Of a stretch of 24,519 nucleotides of DNA, positions 22,112-24,519 are shown piece by piece. The translations under genes and the position numbers were made by a program. The notes under the pieces were generated by a model, which ran no database searches, was not told where the DNA came from, and saw only the letters and a program-made list of their open reading frames with translations. Every line of letters begins with the position of its first letter. Within the stretch, counting starts at the first letter, position 1. This DNA comes from UMGS1781 sp045650705 (GTDB lineage Bacteria > Bacillota > Clostridia > TANB77 > CAG-508): assembly GCA_045650705.1 (NCBI GenBank), contig JAZRRK010000033.1, positions 1-24,519 of the forward strand. The letters run 5' to 3'.

Positions 22112-22630
22112 TTATATTCCATAAAGTCCTGTTATTGGATCTTTAAATAAATTTATTTTTGGTGGATTGTACGTAAATATTATAAAACATAATAGTAAAA
22201 CTAGCAATATTAATATTGCTAGTTTTGAATTACATTTTCTCTCTTTTTCAAATATTCTGTATGCAACATATTCTCCTAAAAATACTGCAATAAAAAAACT
22301 TCCTATATCTACAATTGAATAATTTGTACCAATTATGCCTGTATATGTATAAAAAAATATTATAATAAACAACATAGATGTAATTATACCTATTGTTTTT
22401 GCGCATAAAACTTTTTCTCCAAATAAGTAATAGCCTATTATTGTTGTTATTAACATTGGAAAAAATATTAGTTTTAAATGCTCCCATGTACTTTCATTTA
22501 CTGCACTAAATGCTCCTACTATTTTTATTTCTCCTGACCACCCAAACGTAAAGTGTAGCACTGTTCCTAAGATTATAACAAATATTACAGAAATAATTTG
22601 ATATAACATGAATGAATTGATTTTTATCAT
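22112..22630 (-). CDS. DUF6512-like small membrane protein
   Basis: 172 residues with five hydrophobic helices (about 8-27, 54-70, 77-97, 104-124, 136-152). The segment LHFTFGWSGEIKIVGAFSAV followed by NESTWEHLKLIFFPML matches a conserved motif of a Clostridia membrane-protein family that I associate with DUF6512. No function is established. AGGAGG is 7 bases upstream of the ATG. It stands alone between short intergenic regions, in the same direction as its neighbours. The family name is from memory; the membrane topology is visible in the sequence. Confidence 0.65.
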   Translation of the reverse strand: MIKINSFMLYQIISVIFVIILGTVLHFTFGWSGEIKIVGAFSAVNESTWEHLKLIFFPMLITTIIGYYLFGEKVLCAKTIGIITSMLFIIIFFYTYTGIIGTNYSIVDIGSFFIAVFLGEYVAYRIFEKERKCNSKLAILILLVLLLCFIIFTYNPPKINLFKDPITGLYGI

Positions 22631-22709
22631 AATTTCCTCCTATAATATTAAATTTATATAAGAGCAATATTAAACAAAAAGCCTTTTAATAGCTTTAATT
22701 ATTTAGTTT

Positions 22710-23046
22710 TTATTTTTCTTCTTCATGATTTATTGAAATTATCTCTTCTGCTGTATTATATTCTTCTTTAAATATGTTATTTAAGTTTCTTTCATTTTCT
22801 ATTATTTTTAATAAATAGTCTTTTACCAAAATTTCATTTAAACCATTACTTTCGGAAAATCTTTGTATTGCCTCTGCTACTTTTTTTATTGCAATTTTTT
22901 TTATTTTTATATACAATTTGGTTTGAATTTTTTTTGTTTATATTTATAACTCCCTCTATGTTATATTCACTTTCTATTAATAACATTACTTCTTTATATA
23001 ATTGTTTTTCTATCTGAATTTTATGTATAGCCAATAATTCCTCCAT
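22710..23046 (-). pseudogene. Frameshifted small helical protein
   Basis: Two overlapping frames appear to be one gene of about 110 codons. The 5' half (22846-23046) starts at the ATG 23044-23046 with AAGGTG 7 bases upstream and reads MEELLAIHKIQIEKQLYKEV. The 3' half (22710 to about 22935) reads IKKVAEAIQRFSESNGLNEI and ends NHEEEK. Dropping one A from either of two runs of eight A (22928-22935 or 22895-22902, T on the plus strand) joins the frames smoothly as KKIQTKLYIKIKKIAIKK. It could be a true mutation, an assembly error or slippage at the A runs. Highly charged and helical; family not recognised. Confidence 0.55.
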
Positions 23047-23110
23047 AGCTAAACACCTTAACCTTTTCATATTATCTTTTATGAATTATATATTGCTATA
23101 TCTTATAATA

Positions 23111-23182
23111 TTTTTATTTTAATACAGATACGTTCCATATGGTCGTATTGTCTGTTAATAGGCTTGTTTACTGCTTAGGAAC
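23111..23182 (-). terminator. Hairpin downstream of the CheD-like gene
   Basis: On the minus strand ACAGACAATACG pairs with CGTATCTGT (3-base bulge) around CATATGG, followed by TATTAAAAT. GTTCC and GGAAC pairs further suggest a structured RNA. Placed in the gap between 23191-23793 and the frameshifted gene, it is likely a terminator or a processed RNA structure. Confidence 0.35.
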
Positions 23183-23190
23183 ATATAATA

Positions 23191-23793
23191 TTAAATTTCA
23201 AGTTCCCAAGTTGATTCATCTTTATTTTGTTTTTCTTCTTGAAAAATTGTTGTAATTTTATTTTTACATTCAACTCCATCATGTATAATTTTTCCCGTTC
23301 TAGAATCCAATATAAAACTCCAACTGTTTATATCTGGTAGTCTATTTGCACGAATATTATTTACTCTTAATTTCTCAAACATATTTAATAAATCATTTTC
23401 CAATATTCTTCTGCTTATATATTCTTTTTCAACAGGTGTAATTCCTAATACTAATCCAATATTAATTGGTTGACTAATTTTATCTTTATGGCTTAATATT
23501 TCATTATATAAATCCTTAACTTTTTTGCACTTTGAACTTCCATTTACCTCATCAATATCAAAGTCTTGACTCCAATTCCCTCTAATAACATTCATATGTG
23601 CTAAAAATGAAAAGTTCTTTGTGTGTGCTATTAAAGCTATACATGATTGTAAGTTCAGGGTTAATAATAATGGTTTTTCTTCACTTGCTACTCCATATTC
23701 ACGCATATTAACAAATTGAATTAGCGATTTTTCTTTATCATCTATATCAAATCCCATTACTTTTAAAGCATTATCAACAAATTCTTTCTCCAT
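23191..23793 (-). CDS. Isolated CheD-like (glutamine deamidase fold) protein
   Basis: 200 residues. CheD deamidates glutamines of chemoreceptors using a Thr/Cys/His site (family knowledge: TLGLGSC then a histidine about 17 residues later). Here TLNLQSC (45-51) gives Thr45 and Cys51 with identical spacing, and FLAHMNV supplies His66. The C-terminal SWSFILDSRTGKII matches the end of the CheD fold, where a strand leads into a D-x-x-TG-x turn. A stretch of inserted residues (about 70-110) separates the halves. GAGGAG precedes the ATG. No chemotaxis gene is in the window, so its substrate is unknown. Its neighbours are gene remnants and a sigma-like factor. The fold call is by motif only; overall similarity is low. 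Confidence 0.6.
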   Translation of the reverse strand: MEKEFVDNALKVMGFDIDDKEKSLIQFVNMREYGVASEEKPLLLTLNLQSCIALIAHTKNFSFLAHMNVIRGNWSQDFDIDEVNGSSKCKKVKDLYNEILSHKDKISQPINIGLVLGITPVEKEYISRRILENDLLNMFEKLRVNNIRANRLPDINSWSFILDSRTGKIIHDGVECKNKITTIFQEEKQNKDESTWELEI

Positions 23794-23810
23794 ATATTTT
23801 TCTCCTCATT

Positions 23811-23990
23811 TTATTCTTTAACCAAATTTTCTAGCCATTCTTTTGATTTTCTTTTATCAACTGTATCCATTACAACAGTTTTCTCATCTTTTATTAAATA
23901 TGAATTATATGATATTCCATTAGGTACTACATATTGTCCTTCAAATATGTCAATTTCTTTATCATCTACTCCTATATATTTTATATCATC
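23811..23990 (-). pseudogene. Remnant of an FprA-type flavodiiron protein (N-terminal end)
   Basis: The minus-strand frame between an in-frame TAA at 23991-23993 and TAA at 23811-23813 encodes about 59 residues, beginning DDIKYIGVDDKEIDIFEGQY and including VPNGISYNSYLI and MDTVDKRKSKEWLENL. This matches the N-terminal strands of the metallo-beta-lactamase domain of flavodiiron proteins, which reduce O2 or NO in anaerobes. There is no usable start codon and the protein stops before the diiron ligand motif (HxExD). An ATG with an AAAGGAAAG-like site upstream (about 24006) is out of frame. So it is a degraded fragment. Confidence 0.65.
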
Positions 23991-24006
23991 TTATATTATT
24001 TTATCA

Positions 24007-24240
24007 TTATATTTTATTATAATCTTTCCTTTCTATATTATTTTTTTCATAGTCCTTGTAAATTTCACTATGTATATACTGCTCTATTTCATCTCCATCA
24101 CATATTGTGAAACAAACTTCTGTTTTATCACTTGTATTTTTAGTTCTTTTTATTAGGTCTTCAAAAACTATAAATAAAATTGGAGATACTAAACTAACCA
24201 AAAAGTTAGTATCTCTATCTAATTGATATTTCCAATTTTT
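24007..24240 (-). pseudogene. Degraded small gene, unrecognised
   Basis: A minus-strand frame from about 24240 to 24007 encodes PILFIVFEDLIKRTKNTSDK and ends IERKDYNKI, but no ATG/GTG start is present; a TTG at 24199-24201 has no ribosome binding site. GAGGAG at about 24250 points to a former start near 24240, where the frame now differs. A hairpin (GAGATACTAA / TTAGTATCTC, 24183-24215) lies inside. It follows the sigma-like gene and was perhaps its operon partner. Function unknown. Confidence 0.4.
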
Positions 24241-24272
24241 TTAAATCTTCTCCTCTTATTTATTTTTTTCCT

Positions 24273-24519
24273 TTATTCTATTCTTAATTTATTTCTCATT
24301 ACTTCCAATGATTTATTTATTCTTCTTGTCACTGTTTGATTGCAACATCCAAAAATTTTAGAAATTTCTGTATTGTTAAAGCCATAAATGAATTTATATA
24401 TAATAAATTTCATATCCAATTCTTCCAAATCATTTAATACATGATATAAATTCATATTTTCAATTGTATTTATTTCTTCTTCTATCAAATAACTCTCTAA
24501 AACATCATTAGAAAAATAC
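24273..24519 (-). CDS. Sigma-70-like factor, region 4 (C-terminal part; runs off the window)
   Basis: Open to the right edge, so only the last about 81 residues are visible (YFSNDVLESYLIEEEIN first). The segment LEELDMKFIIYKFIYGFNNTEISKIFGCCNQTVTRRINKSLEVMRNKL has the layout of sigma region 4: a first helix, then a helix-turn-helix (TEISKIFGCCNQTVTRRI) that would contact the -35 box. The L-x-x-LD start and RxxxKSL end are typical of small or ECF-like sigma factors of Bacillota. The TTG at 24486-24488 is an internal codon, not the start. It heads a cluster of decayed genes transcribed in the same direction. Confidence 0.75.
   Translation of the reverse strand, partial: YFSNDVLESYLIEEEINTIENMNLYHVLNDLEELDMKFIIYKFIYGFNNTEISKIFGCCNQTVTRRINKSLEVMRNKLRIE

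Noticed and set aside
1..24519. tRNA genes, CRISPR arrays, insertion-sequence transposases
   Set aside because: I saw no tRNA cloverleaf with T-arm consensus, no regularly spaced repeats and no transposase-like frame.

Overview
The window is AT-rich chromosomal DNA from a strictly anaerobic, low-GC Gram-positive bacterium, most likely an uncultured gut-type member of the Clostridia. This rests on the hrcA-grpE-dnaK order, the class III anaerobic ribonucleotide reductase pair nrdD-nrdG, a bacterial A-type RNase P RNA, Clostridia-style prepilin-like proteins, a remnant of an FprA-type flavodiiron gene and strong AGGAGG-type ribosome binding sites. All genes but one (murC) lie on the minus strand. 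The species cannot be named from the sequence.

Layout from left to right. 1-2983: heat-shock operon read right to left (hrcA, grpE, start of dnaK), driven by a clear promoter bracketed by two CIRCE-like operators of altered sequence. 2996-4653: a prepilin-like surface protein with a C-type-lectin/FGE-like C-terminus. Its last about 150 bases are abruptly GC-rich and end in a perfect hairpin over the stop codon, as expected for the variable region of a diversity-generating retroelement (DGR) target. No reverse transcriptase or template repeat is in the window. 4654-5446: long non-coding stretch with hairpins and a dispersed repeat. 5447-6826: murC, the only plus-strand gene. 6864-8964: metG and rnpB. 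9003-12386: two related prepilin-like proteins with fibronectin-III-like repeats and Cys/His-rich tails, the second frameshifted. 12451-16346: membrane-anchored parvulin (PrsA-like), nrdG, nrdD with a long leader. 16665-19395: small membrane protein, obgE, trpS. 19566-20411: rpmA and rplU with promoter and structured leader. 20420-22630: DUF368 lipid carrier translocase, an unknown membrane protein and a DUF6512-like membrane protein. 22710-24519: a decaying cluster with a frameshifted small gene, an isolated CheD-like deamidase-fold protein, remnants of flavodiiron and unknown genes, and the end of a sigma-like factor.

Most genes are ordinary housekeeping (protein folding, translation, wall precursor and dNTP synthesis). 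The accessory interest is in the surface proteins. Three of them start with a prepilin-like segment, one has a likely hypermutated tip, and two share a near-identical 123-bp segment. The membrane-anchored parvulin next to them could help fold exported proteins. Short palindromic repeats are spread through the intergenic regions. The most notable items are the DGR-type variable region, the two variant CIRCE operators, the CheD-like protein with no chemotaxis genes nearby, and L27 without the Firmicutes N-terminal extension.
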